Of a DNA stretch of 64,000 nucleotides, positions 56,218 to 64,000 are shown one piece after another. Where the stretch lies: positions 1,215,978 to 1,279,977 of the forward strand of contig NZ_CH672413.1 in assembly GCF_000152705.1 (NCBI RefSeq), written 5' to 3'. Position 1 is the first letter of the stretch. Every line of letters begins with the position of its first letter. The notes below the pieces were generated by a model. It ran no database searches. It had not been told where the DNA came from and saw only the letters and a program-made list of their open reading frames with translations. The stretch comes from Janibacter sp. HTCC2649 (lineage in GTDB: Bacteria; Actinomycetota; Actinomycetes; Actinomycetales; Dermatophilaceae). A program made the position numbers and the translations under genes.

Positions 56218-56895
56218 ATGTCCGTCGTGATCCGCGCCACACAGGTGATCGACGACCCGCGACTGCTCGACCTCCTCGACGCGGGCGAGCGCGAGCGCGC
56301 TGATCGCCGCACCGACCCACACCCCTTCATCACGGCTCACGCCCTCCTCCGGCGTCTGGTCGCCGATGAGACCGGCGCGGACCCGAGGTCGATTGACTTC
56401 CAGAAGCGGTGCGCCACGTGCGGCACCGACCGCCATGGCAAGCCCCACATCGTCGGAATGCGCGACATCCACGTGTCCGTGTCCTACGGCGAGCGCATGG
56501 CCGTGGCCGCCGTGACCAACATGGGCGAGGTCGGCGTCGACGTCGAGGACCTCGAGTCCGCCGACTTCGACGGGTTCAGCTCCGTGACGCTCGACCCCAG
56601 CGAGGCCGCCCTCATCGAGAACCTGCGAGGCGACGAACTCCTCGGAGCACGCGCTCAGCTGTGGTCCCGCAAGGAAGCCATTCTCAAGGCGACAGGTCAC
56701 GGTCTCGTCGTCGACCCGAGCCAGGTCCTCGTCTCGGCCTACGACGCGCCGGCCGAGCTGCTCGAGTGGAAGGCCGCCCAACACCTGCCCGGCCCGATGC
56801 GGGTCGCCGATCTCGACGTCGACCACACCGAGCACCGAGCCGCCGTGGCGGTCCTCACGACCCAACCGCTCACGGTCCGGCTTCAGCGGGGCTGA
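56218..56895 (+). CDS. 4'-phosphopantetheinyl transferase, Sfp type
   Basis: 225 residues. The PPTase pattern is seen in GVDVEDLESA (metal Asp/Glu) and LWSRKEAILKATGHGL (the W-x-x-K-E-A signature), plus DIHVSVSYGERMAVAAV. It loads phosphopantetheine from CoA onto carrier proteins of fatty-acid, polyketide or siderophore synthases. None of those lie in the window. It is convergent with the M20 gene, overlapping it by 13 bases. Confidence 0.88.
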   Translation: MSVVIRATQVIDDPRLLDLLDAGERERADRRTDPHPFITAHALLRRLVADETGADPRSIDFQKRCATCGTDRHGKPHIVGMRDIHVSVSYGERMAVAAVTNMGEVGVDVEDLESADFDGFSSVTLDPSEAALIENLRGDELLGARAQLWSRKEAILKATGHGLVVDPSQVLVSAYDAPAELLEWKAAQHLPGPMRVADLDVDHTEHRAAVAVLTTQPLTVRLQRG

Positions 56896-58115
56896 GTGCC
56901 TGACGCAGTGCGTCGCAGGGCCAGCTCGGCGAGCAGTGCCGCCATGTCCGGAATGACGGAGTCGGCGTATGCCGCCCGCGGAGAATGGTTGTCGTCGGCG
57001 CTCGTGTGGTCGTCCGTGACACAGGCCCCGATGTTGAGGTAGGCGCCGGGCACCTCCTCGAGGACGAACGACATGTCCTCCGCCCCCGCCTCGGGCGTGA
57101 TCATGTCGGCCCAGCGGTCGGCACCGAAGAGGTCCACGACCGTGGCCTGGGCAAACCGGAACTCGTCGGGGTCGTTGACCGTGACGGGATACCCGCCACC
57201 GATGTCGACGGTCACCGAGAGGCGATGCGCCGCAGCGACGTGTTCGGCAACGTTGCGGATCTCCTCGTGCGCCTTCGCGCGGTGCTCGGGCGAGAACGTC
57301 CGCAGAGTCGCCTCGATGACGGCGTCGTCAGGGATGACGTTGTTGACCGTCCCCGAGCTGATCCGACCGACCGTCACGACCACCGGGTCGAAGGCGTCGA
57401 AGCGTCGCGTCACCATCGTCTGCAGGGCGAGCACGATCTCGCACGCGACGGGCACGGGGTCGAGCGCGTGCTGTGGCTGCGAACCGTGACCGCCCTTGCC
57501 CTGCACCGTGATCACGACTTCGTCGGCCGCGGCCATCTGTGGCCCCGGCCGACCGAACCACACACCTCGCGGATGCTCTGCGGCATACACATGAATGGCG
57601 AATGCCGCGTCGACCCGTCGGCCGGCAACGTCCAGGAGTCCTTCGCGCAGCATGGGTTCGGCCCCTCCGGGGCCTTCTTCGCCCGGCTGGAACATGAACA
57701 CCACATCGCCAGCGAGCTCGTCTCGGAGCTCGTGGAGGATGCGGGCCGCGCCGACCAGTCCAGCGACGTGCAGGTCGTGCCCGCACGCGTGCATCAGCCC
57801 GTCGCGCTCGGACGAGAACTCGACGCCTGTGGCCTCGGTGACGGGCAGGCCGTCCATGTCGCCGCGGAGCAACACGACCGGGCGCTCCGCCCCGTCGCCT
57901 GCCCCACCGCGGCCACGCAGCACCCCCACGACACTGCTCAGGCTCTGGCCCAGCGTGATTTCGAGGTCGAGCCCGTCGAGCGCGTCAAGAACCGCCTGCT
58001 GGGTGCGCGGCAGGTCGTTGCCGAGCTCGGGGTTGCGGTGCAGGTCATGACGCAGCTCGATGAGGCCGGGCGCGAAGGTCTGCGAGAGGTCGAGGACTGC
58101 GGGGCGCTCTCCCAT
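56883..58115 (-). CDS. M20-family amidohydrolase
   Basis: 410 residues. HDLHRNPELG, MHACGHDLHVAGLVGAA (metal Cys and His), VFMFQPGEEGPGGAEPML and a later AGAEDMSF are those of N-acyl amino acid/hippurate hydrolases of the M20D group. It hydrolyses N-acyl amino acids. ATG 58115 shares one base with the upstream stop (TGATG), so it is coupled to the protease gene upstream. Confidence 0.9.
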   Translation of the reverse strand: MGERPAVLDLSQTFAPGLIELRHDLHRNPELGNDLPRTQQAVLDALDGLDLEITLGQSLSSVVGVLRGRGGAGDGAERPVVLLRGDMDGLPVTEATGVEFSSERDGLMHACGHDLHVAGLVGAARILHELRDELAGDVVFMFQPGEEGPGGAEPMLREGLLDVAGRRVDAAFAIHVYAAEHPRGVWFGRPGPQMAAADEVVITVQGKGGHGSQPQHALDPVPVACEIVLALQTMVTRRFDAFDPVVVTVGRISSGTVNNVIPDDAVIEATLRTFSPEHRAKAHEEIRNVAEHVAAAHRLSVTVDIGGGYPVTVNDPDEFRFAQATVVDLFGADRWADMITPEAGAEDMSFVLEEVPGAYLNIGACVTDDHTSADDNHSPRAAYADSVIPDMAALLAELALRRTASGTQPR

Positions 58116-59296
58116 CACAGGACCTGGCCGGCGAACTCGCGCCGACGGCTGACGAGGTCGGCGAGGAGCTTGCGCTCGTCCTCGAGGGCCTGGGCGTCAG
58201 CGGCCGAGTGGTACATGCGTCGGCGCAGGAGCGCCAGCTCGCTCGCCGTGTCCTGGAAGTCCTCCATCGATCGCAGGGCAGGTCGGCCACCGTTGGCGCG
58301 GGCCCACTGCCGTGCCTCACGACGGCGCGGCATGGACGCGAGCATGGAGACCTCTGCCGGTGAGAGCCACCCGGCGTCGGAGTAAGCGTGGAGGAACTGC
58401 CCGATGAGGCGCCCCTCCCGACGACGGACCCAGACGACGAAGCCGAGGAAGGCCAGGAAGAGCGGAACCTCGACGACGAGATAGACCGCGAACAGGCCGT
58501 TGCCGCCGCTCACGGCGGCAAGGTTCCAGACCGCGTGCGCGATGACCGCAATGGCGTAGCCCGTCAGCGGAGCGAGCCACCGCACCCACCCCTTGCGCGA
58601 CGTCGCCGCGATCCCGATGCCGATCCCGGTGCAGATCGTGAACATGGGGTGAGCGAACGGCGAGAGCAGGCAGCGACCGATGAAGGTAGCCGTCAGCCCG
58701 TCCTGGCCATGCTCGGCCCAGGCGATCGCGAGGTACTGAATGTTCTCGGTGAACGCGAAACCGGCAGCCGTGACACCGGCATACACCATGCCGTCCGTGA
58801 CCCCGTCGAACTCGCGACGGGCAAAGCGCCAGACCAGCAGGATGAGCAGGCCCTTGGCTGCCTCCTCCACGACGGGGGCGACGAACACGGCTGTGAGAGC
58901 GAGGGATTCGTCGTCGGGGATCGACCCCCAGAGGACGAGTTGGCCAGCCGTGTTCAGCGTCATCGCGATGAGGACGGCGATGAGGGCACCCCAGAGGAAG
59001 GCCATGACGAGGTAGCGCGTGGGCTCGGCCTCGAAGCGGTCGAGCCACATGAAGGTCGGGACGACGATGCCGAGTGGGATGGCCGCGACGACGAGACCGA
59101 GCAGTGTGGCGCTCACTCCGGCGGCAGCGCCGATGGCCACGGCGACGGCCAGGGCGGCGAGTCCGAAGCCGAGGATCGCGATCCCGAGGAGCACCCATCG
59201 ACGCAGCAGCGAACGGCCGCGATGCGCTCCCGCGCGCTGGCCCCCCGGCTGCGGCAGCTCGGGTGATTGGACGGCGATGGCCTGCTCCCCACTCAT
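58115..59296 (-). CDS. PrsW-family intramembrane metalloprotease
   Basis: 393 residues, about eight membrane helices in residues 30-310. [14 protein letters not shown] holds the EExxK motif; later histidines in SPFAHPMFT and [10 protein letters not shown] complete the set of the PrsW (M82/abortive-infection-related) family. PrsW cuts anti-sigma factors in Bacillus; the target is unknown. The C-terminal 80 residues are hydrophilic and Arg-rich. Confidence 0.85.
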   Translation of the reverse strand: MSGEQAIAVQSPELPQPGGQRAGAHRGRSLLRRWVLLGIAILGFGLAALAVAVAIGAAAGVSATLLGLVVAAIPLGIVVPTFMWLDRFEAEPTRYLVMAFLWGALIAVLIAMTLNTAGQLVLWGSIPDDESLALTAVFVAPVVEEAAKGLLILLVWRFARREFDGVTDGMVYAGVTAAGFAFTENIQYLAIAWAEHGQDGLTATFIGRCLLSPFAHPMFTICTGIGIGIAATSRKGWVRWLAPLTGYAIAVIAHAVWNLAAVSGGNGLFAVYLVVEVPLFLAFLGFVVWVRRREGRLIGQFLHAYSDAGWLSPAEVSMLASMPRRREARQWARANGGRPALRSMEDFQDTASELALLRRRMYHSAADAQALEDERKLLADLVSRRREFAGQVL

Positions 59297-59333
59297 GCTG
59301 TTGACCCTAGTCCAGCGCAATAGGGTGGAGGCC

Positions 59334-60005
59334 ATGTCCACATCGCCCGACCGAGCCCACACCGACCGCATCGTCTGGATCGACTGCGAGATGACAGGGC
59401 TCTCACTCGAGAACGACGCCCTCGTCGAGGTGGCCGCGCTCGTGACCGACTTCGAGCTCAACATCCTGGGCGACGGCGTTGATGTCGTCATCAAGCCCAC
59501 CGACGAGGCGCTTGAGCAGATGGGTGACTTCGTCCGCGAGATGCACACGTCCTCGGGGCTCATCAACGAGTTCGCCGACGGTGTGACGATCGAGGAGGCC
59601 CAGCAGAGGGTCCTCGACTACGTCCGCGAGTGGGTCCCCGAGCCGCGCAAGGCTCCCCTGGGTGGCAACACGGTGGCGACCGACCGTGGCTTCCTCGCGC
59701 GCGACATGCCCGCGCTCGAGGAGCACCTGCACTACCGGATCATCGACGTCTCCTCGATCAAGGAGCTGTCCCGTCGTTGGTACCCGCGCGCCTACTTCGC
59801 GGCACCCGACAAGAACGGCGGGCACCGTGCCCTGGCCGACATCCGTGAGTCCATCGCGGAGCTGCGCTACTACCGCGCCGCGGTCTTCGTCGACCCTCCC
59901 GGGCGACCGACCGACGAGCTGCGAACCATCGCGGCGAGCCACGTCGTCGACCACTCCGTGCCGGTGTCGGGCGCACCCCTCGGGTCCGGTCCAAAGCACT
60001 CCTGA
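59334..60005 (+). CDS. orn: Oligoribonuclease
   Basis: 223 residues. DEDDh exonuclease: WIDCEMTGL, a later [16 protein letters not shown] and [14 protein letters not shown] contain the catalytic Asp, Glu and His. It degrades 2-5-nt RNA and pGpG. ATG 59334 follows GGTGGAG. It is divergent from the protease gene with a 37-bp gap and is followed by tRNA-His. The C-terminal extension after PGRP is typical of actinobacterial Orn. Confidence 0.95.
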   Translation: MSTSPDRAHTDRIVWIDCEMTGLSLENDALVEVAALVTDFELNILGDGVDVVIKPTDEALEQMGDFVREMHTSSGLINEFADGVTIEEAQQRVLDYVREWVPEPRKAPLGGNTVATDRGFLARDMPALEEHLHYRIIDVSSIKELSRRWYPRAYFAAPDKNGGHRALADIRESIAELRYYRAAVFVDPPGRPTDELRTIAASHVVDHSVPVSGAPLGSGPKHS

Positions 60006-60067
60006 GGAACAGGTACGATGGTTCGCGCTGCCTCGGCACCACGAGTTTGTATGCCGTGCAGTTCCTG

Positions 60068-60140
60068 GTGGGTATAGCTCAGCTGGTAGAGCGCCGCCTT
60101 GTGGTGGCGGATGTCGCGGGTTCAAGTCCCGTTACTCACC
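60068..60140 (+). tRNA. tRNA-His (anticodon GTG)
   Basis: Cloverleaf of 73 bases with acceptor GTGGGTA/TACTCAC, D arm GCTC-AGCTGGTA-GAGC, anticodon loop TTGTGGT and T arm GCGGG-TTCAAGT-CCCGT. A G precedes the 5' end (60067) and pairs with the discriminator C, the His-tRNA identity mark. CCA is not encoded. Confidence 0.97.
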
Positions 60141-60147
60141 CCGTTCG

Positions 60148-60172
60148 AAAGCCCCTGCACCGCAGGGGCTTT
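60148..60172 (+). terminator. Terminator of tRNA-His
   Basis: AAAGCCCCTGC and GCAGGGGCTTT form a perfect 11-bp stem with a three-base loop ACC, ending in TTTCG, eight bases after the tRNA. Confidence 0.9.
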
Positions 60173-60207
60173 CGTCATGTTCAGGCGCGGTGTGCAAGAT
60201 GGGTGTC

Positions 60208-60837
60208 ATGCGAACGACGACTCGTGGACTCCTGCTCCTGCTCCTCACCGGCTTCTTGGCGGTGGGTGCCGGAGTGATGCCGGCGAGCGCCCACTCGCGC
60301 CTGATCTCGATCACGCCGGCCGACGGAGCGTCGCTCCCCGCCTCCCCCACAGAGGTCGTCCTCACCTTCAACGAGCCGATCGACCCGCAGTTCGTCACGG
60401 TGCGCATCACGGACAGTGAGGGCGGCAACGTCGTCGGGCAGGACGCCACGGCCAAGGGCACCAAGGTGACTCTCGCGGTCAGCGATCCCATCGCCGCAGG
60501 GACCTACAGCGTGCTCTATCGGGTCGTCAGCGCGGACTCCCACCCGATCTCGGGCTCGACGAAGTTCACGGTCGCGGGCGACCCCCAGGCCCCGCCGGCC
60601 ACAACCGGCACGACGTCCGGCACGGCGTCCGGCGCGGCCACCCCCACCCCCACTGCCAGCTCGTCGGTCGCCAGCCCGCCGGCGGCCTCCGCGGCCACCG
60701 GCGACAACGCAGCAGCGCCCGCGGACGAGGAGTCCGGCGGCACGCCGATCTGGGTCTGGTTCATCGTCTTCGCGGCGCTGGTCGCGGCCATCGGAGCCAC
60801 CTTCTACGCCGTCAGGCGCGACGAGTCCCAGTCCTGA
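60208..60837 (+). CDS. CopC-domain secreted membrane-anchored protein
   Basis: 209 residues. A signal peptide ends at ASA, so the mature protein begins with His (HSRLI), the copper-binding N-terminus of CopC proteins. CopC beta sandwich to about 125 (ITPADGASLPASPTEVVLTFNEPI, YSVLYRVVSADSHPISGSTKF), then a Thr/Ala/Pro-rich spacer and a C-terminal membrane helix WVWFIVFAALVAAIGATFYAV. Likely binds copper outside the cell. An ATG nine bases upstream is also possible. Confidence 0.9.
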   Translation: MRTTTRGLLLLLLTGFLAVGAGVMPASAHSRLISITPADGASLPASPTEVVLTFNEPIDPQFVTVRITDSEGGNVVGQDATAKGTKVTLAVSDPIAAGTYSVLYRVVSADSHPISGSTKFTVAGDPQAPPATTGTTSGTASGAATPTPTASSSVASPPAASAATGDNAAAPADEESGGTPIWVWFIVFAALVAAIGATFYAVRRDESQS

Positions 60838-60933
60838 GCACCGGTGGCACGAGGCGCTGCCCACCGGCTTGCACACCTTTTCGACAGCCCGATTTCGCGA
60901 GTGGGCCAGCGTCCTGCTAATGTCTTTCCTCGC

Positions 60934-61007
<74 letters not shown>

Positions 61008-61011
61008 AAAA

Positions 61012-61045
61012 CAGCAGGCCAGGACCTTACGGTCCTGGCCTGCTG
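61012..61045. terminator. Hairpin between tRNA-Lys and the integrase remnant
   Basis: CAGCAGGCCAGGACC pairs perfectly over 15 bases with GGTCCTGGCCTGCTG around a four-base loop TTAC. It terminates the tRNA transcript from the left and the integrase transcript from the right. It lies inside the integrated element. Confidence 0.9.
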
Positions 61046-61061
61046 GCGTAGAGCCCCCGTT

Positions 61062-61682
61062 TTATCCCCTGTTTTTGGGCTCTTCCTTGTTCCCCATGGC
61101 CTGCTCGAGGGCCGCCGCCGCACCCGGATTCTTCGTCCCACGACTCATGTAGACGTCCTGGGTCATCGAGGGTCGAGCGTGGCCGAGTTGATCAGCGATC
61201 GCCCGTGCCGACTGACCCGCCTCGTCGAGGATCGTCGCCGTCGTTTTGCGGAAGTTGTGGGACGTGATCCACGACAGCGCGTCACCCTCGACCGGCTCGG
61301 CTGCCACCTCGGCGAGGTCGAGAATCGGCTGACGCTGTCGATGGGGGACGGCGTAGGCGTCCAAGACCGTCAACACGTTGGCCCGAGGGAGACGAATGCG
61401 TCCGTGCTCGGCAAGGCCCACACGGGTGCGGGGCCAGTTCAGTTGAGCGGCCGCCTCGCGCTGGGTGAGGCCGGCTGAACTGCGCGCAGCCGCGAGCTGC
61501 TTGCCGAGGTCGACCCGTGCCTGACTGCCCACCGGTGAGCGCGCGTTCCGGAGGTCGCGGCGCACGTTGCTGGGGTCCCGGTGACCACCCAGGGCGTCGC
61601 AGAAGACAGGCTCGCTGTCGCGAATCCCTTGGGCTGCACGTGCCATGAGCATCGCGAGGCAAGACTCGGGCAGATGGAGCAC
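61062..61682 (-). pseudogene. Truncated tyrosine integrase with an inserted XRE domain
   Basis: About 206 codons from a GTG that is probably not a native start. Residues 1-50 (LHLPESCLAMLMARAAQ, EPVFCDALGGHRDPSNVRRDLRNAR) and 138-206 (SHNFRKTTATILDEAG, ADQLGHARPSMTQDVYMSR) are the C-terminal catalytic half: H142-x-x-R145, H168 and nucleophile Tyr178. The first catalytic Arg and the whole N-terminal core-binding part are absent. Residues about 54-129 (LGKQLAAARSSAGLTQREAAAQLNWPRTRVGLAEHG and on) are an XRE-type helix-turn-helix placed between the two catalytic parts. Reading on upstream gives no integrase-like sequence. Confidence 0.8.
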
Positions 61683-61783
61683 GCGCTCCCGACACGCTGC
61701 ACTAGGGGCCCCGCGGTGGAATCCTGAGAGCCGTCTCCAAGGATCTCGGGAAATCCTATTGAGGAGCCAATACGATTCATCTC

Positions 61784-62407
61784 ATGCAACTGCGCCGCTT
61801 GCCCATCGTTCTCATTCTCGCCACGACCGCTCTTGCAGCCTGCTCGGCAAGCCCTACCCCGACTGCGTCAGGCGCAGCCTCCGGTTCAAAGTCGGCCGCG
61901 GCGCCGACCGAAGTTCGGGCAGCACCAACAGAATCAACGCCGGCTGCGACCGCCGCGAAGATCCCCGCCCCGCCGGACAACACCGCGTTTGTCGATCCTG
62001 CTGACGGCGCAGCCGTCGCCTCTATCAACGGTCACGTCATCCAAGGCTTCAAGACGACCACGTGCATGTACGGCCGAAAATCCCAAACAATCGCTGTCCG
62101 CGCAGAGGCGCCCGACCATTACGAGATCGACTTTGCCGCCTACGCTTCCGGCGAACTCCTGCTGTTTCACGTCGGCCAGCAGGGGCCAGACCTTGGAGAC
62201 CGCGCTTGGTACGTGGGCCGCGGCGATGGAGTCCCCCTCACCGCGAAGCTCGACGGCAAGTTGGTGCGAGTGACCGGGTCGTCGACGGGTTCCGCTGGAG
62301 ATGTCCCCACATGGGCAACCGCGAGGCCGATTCGGGTGGAGGTGGCGGTCGCGTGCCCTGGGGCGGACCTGAACAAATGGCCTGCGCTTCCTCCTCCGAA
62401 CGACTAG
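61784..62407 (+). CDS. Putative lipoprotein carried on the tRNA-Lys element
   Basis: 207 residues. Signal peptide with lipobox L-A-A-C (Cys20), then a Ser/Ala/Thr-rich spacer to about 65 and a small beta domain containing two Cys (TTTCMYGRKSQ and VAVACPGADL) that may form a disulfide. No family recognised. It is divergent from the integrase remnant and lies between the two att repeats, so probably cargo. Confidence 0.75.
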   Translation: MQLRRLPIVLILATTALAACSASPTPTASGAASGSKSAAAPTEVRAAPTESTPAATAAKIPAPPDNTAFVDPADGAAVASINGHVIQGFKTTTCMYGRKSQTIAVRAEAPDHYEIDFAAYASGELLLFHVGQQGPDLGDRAWYVGRGDGVPLTAKLDGKLVRVTGSSTGSAGDVPTWATARPIRVEVAVACPGADLNKWPALPPPND

Positions 62408-62682
62408 CCGAGAAGGCCCGCCCCTGCTGGCCTCGTCTGATGCTCCGTCCGCGCTACTCCCGCCCGGGGCGCTGGTGAGGCCGCTCGAGTCCTCAGGGCT
62501 CAAAGGCGTGCGGCCCGGAAGCGCGGTCGTCTGACTTTGCGGTCACCGGTTAATGACCCGGTTTTGGACGAGAAGGGGCGCGCGAGGAGGCGTCACGACG
62601 AGAGGTGCGCGGACGGCATACACGCAGTTCAGCGGGTATTTTCGGGCACTGACGGACAAGGGCGCGAAACGTACGTTGAGAC
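62408..62682. other. Right part of the integrated element, no gene
   Basis: The 275 bases between the lipoprotein gene and the right att repeat show no convincing coding sequence or RNA. One GGCATAC heptamer occurs at 62615. The short frame running through it (about 65 codons) crosses the att repeat and reads antisense-like Arg/Gly-rich sequence, so I discount it. Confidence 0.6.
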
Positions 62683-62718
62683 TCAGCGGGTTCGGGGTTC
62701 AAGTCCCTGTTGGCGCAC
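62683..62718 (+). repeat. attR: 36-bp direct repeat, original 3' end of tRNA-Lys
   Basis: Identical to 60972-61007. Here it is followed by CA, completing CACCA, i.e. the encoded CCA of the ancestral tRNA-Lys, and then by a strong terminator. The 5' half of the tRNA is absent. The element between the repeats is about 1.7 kb. Confidence 0.92.
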
Positions 62719-62723
62719 CAGAG

Positions 62724-62765
62724 AACGACGAAGGCCCCGGAGGATGACTCCGGGCCTTCGTCGTT
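62724..62765. terminator. Ancestral terminator of tRNA-Lys
   Basis: AACGACGAAGGCCCCGG pairs with CCGGGCCTTCGTCGTT with a single bulged base. It lies three bases after the CCA of the tRNA fragment and also 22 bases after the stop of the convergent aldo/keto reductase gene, so it can serve both. Confidence 0.88.
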
Positions 62766-62787
62766 CGTGGCTCTGGCTGGATCTCAC

Positions 62788-63768
<981 letters not shown>

Positions 63769-63919
63769 GTCGTTGTGCCTTCCAGTGGTGCGAGCGCCAT
63801 CCCTTTCTGGGTTGGCCACTCGTCCAGAGAAGCAGTCCTGCTCGAGCTGCGGGAGGCCCTGACGTAGGGGTCACTGTCAGGCACTCCTACGGGTTCCATT
63901 CCGCTCCTACAGTGGACGG

Positions 63920-64000
63920 ATGACCTCCACCGAGCCGAGACCGCGCGACGCCGTGAGGGCGGAGATCCGCGAGTTTCTGAGTTCCCGTCGCGCGAAGATC
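63920..64000 (+). CDS. Start of an XRE/MmyB-type regulator, cut by window edge
   Basis: Only 27 codons are visible: MTSTEPRPRDAVRAEIREF then LSSRRAKI. The E-I-R-E-F-L-x-x-R-R-A-K-I run is the usual start of actinobacterial XRE regulators with a MmyB ligand-binding domain. TACAGT at 63908-63913 could be a -10 for a leaderless transcript. Divergent placement suggests it controls the aldo/keto reductase. Confidence 0.6.
   Translation, partial: MTSTEPRPRDAVRAEIREFLSSRRAKI

Noticed and set aside
62553-62747. Small frame crossing the right att repeat
   Set aside because: It reads through a tRNA fragment and a terminator stem; no coding signal.

Overview
The window is a high-GC, densely packed chromosomal segment from an actinobacterium. 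Frequent GTG starts, four-base stop/start overlaps, mycothiol/F420-type enzymes, a complete conservon operon and an rpiB - DsbA-like - pepN - globin - alpha-glucosidase block point there. That block matches, from memory, the Mycobacterium tuberculosis Rv2465c to Rv2471 neighbourhood. The overall flavour suggests Micrococcales/Intrasporangiaceae, but this is inference. Nearly everything is ordinary core metabolism and regulation; accessory signals are concentrated at about 43.0-44.0 kb and 60.9-62.7 kb.

Layout. 1-5 kb: 5' end of trmB, then a CvnABCD-like conservon (sensor kinase, roadblock protein, DUF742 protein, small GTPase), closed by an array of short hairpin repeats. 5-16 kb: SpoIIE-type phosphatase, rpiB, DsbA-like protein, pepN, mscS, globin, a flavin/F420 split-barrel protein, alpha-glucosidase, glycerophosphodiesterase and an MFS exporter. 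16-26 kb: thioesterases, a serine hydrolase, a RecQ-like helicase with a phosphoribosyltransferase tail, a sugar kinase/SIS pair, and a membrane protein facing a MocR regulator across a perfect operator-like inverted repeat. 26-34 kb: a tightly coupled four-gene MacB/LolCDE-type ABC system, one ATPase of which carries a C-terminal AbrB-like domain. 34-40 kb: treX-treY-treZ, converting glycogen to trehalose. 40-49 kb: fabG-like reductase, acyltransferase, ArsR/SRPBCC pair, a broken gene bracketed by two copies of a 62-bp palindrome, acyl-CoA dehydrogenase with a divergent TetR regulator and its palindromic operator, methyltransferase, F420-type oxidoreductase, 2'-5' RNA ligase and ettA. 50-60 kb: accessory ssb, two dynamin-like GTPases, tRNA-Arg, a rifamycin-monooxygenase-like gene, Sfp-type phosphopantetheinyl transferase, M20 amidohydrolase, PrsW-like protease, orn, tRNA-His, and a CopC-domain protein. 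61-62.7 kb: a small integrative-element remnant in tRNA-Lys, with 36-bp att repeats, a truncated integrase containing an inserted XRE domain, and a lipoprotein gene. 62.8-64 kb: an aldo/keto reductase facing a regulator cut by the window edge.

Two signals cut across the annotation. The heptamer GTATGCC/GGCATAC occurs about 46 times (hand count) in both orientations, roughly seven times a simple composition expectation, and forms the centre of both 62-bp palindromes. A second 19-bp core (CTTCGTGCCCCGCACGGAC) forms tandem and inverted intergenic arrays at 4.7-5.0 kb and near 11.4 and 12.0 kb. The best candidates for undescribed biology are this heptamer, the AbrB-tailed ABC system and the XRE-in-integrase architecture.
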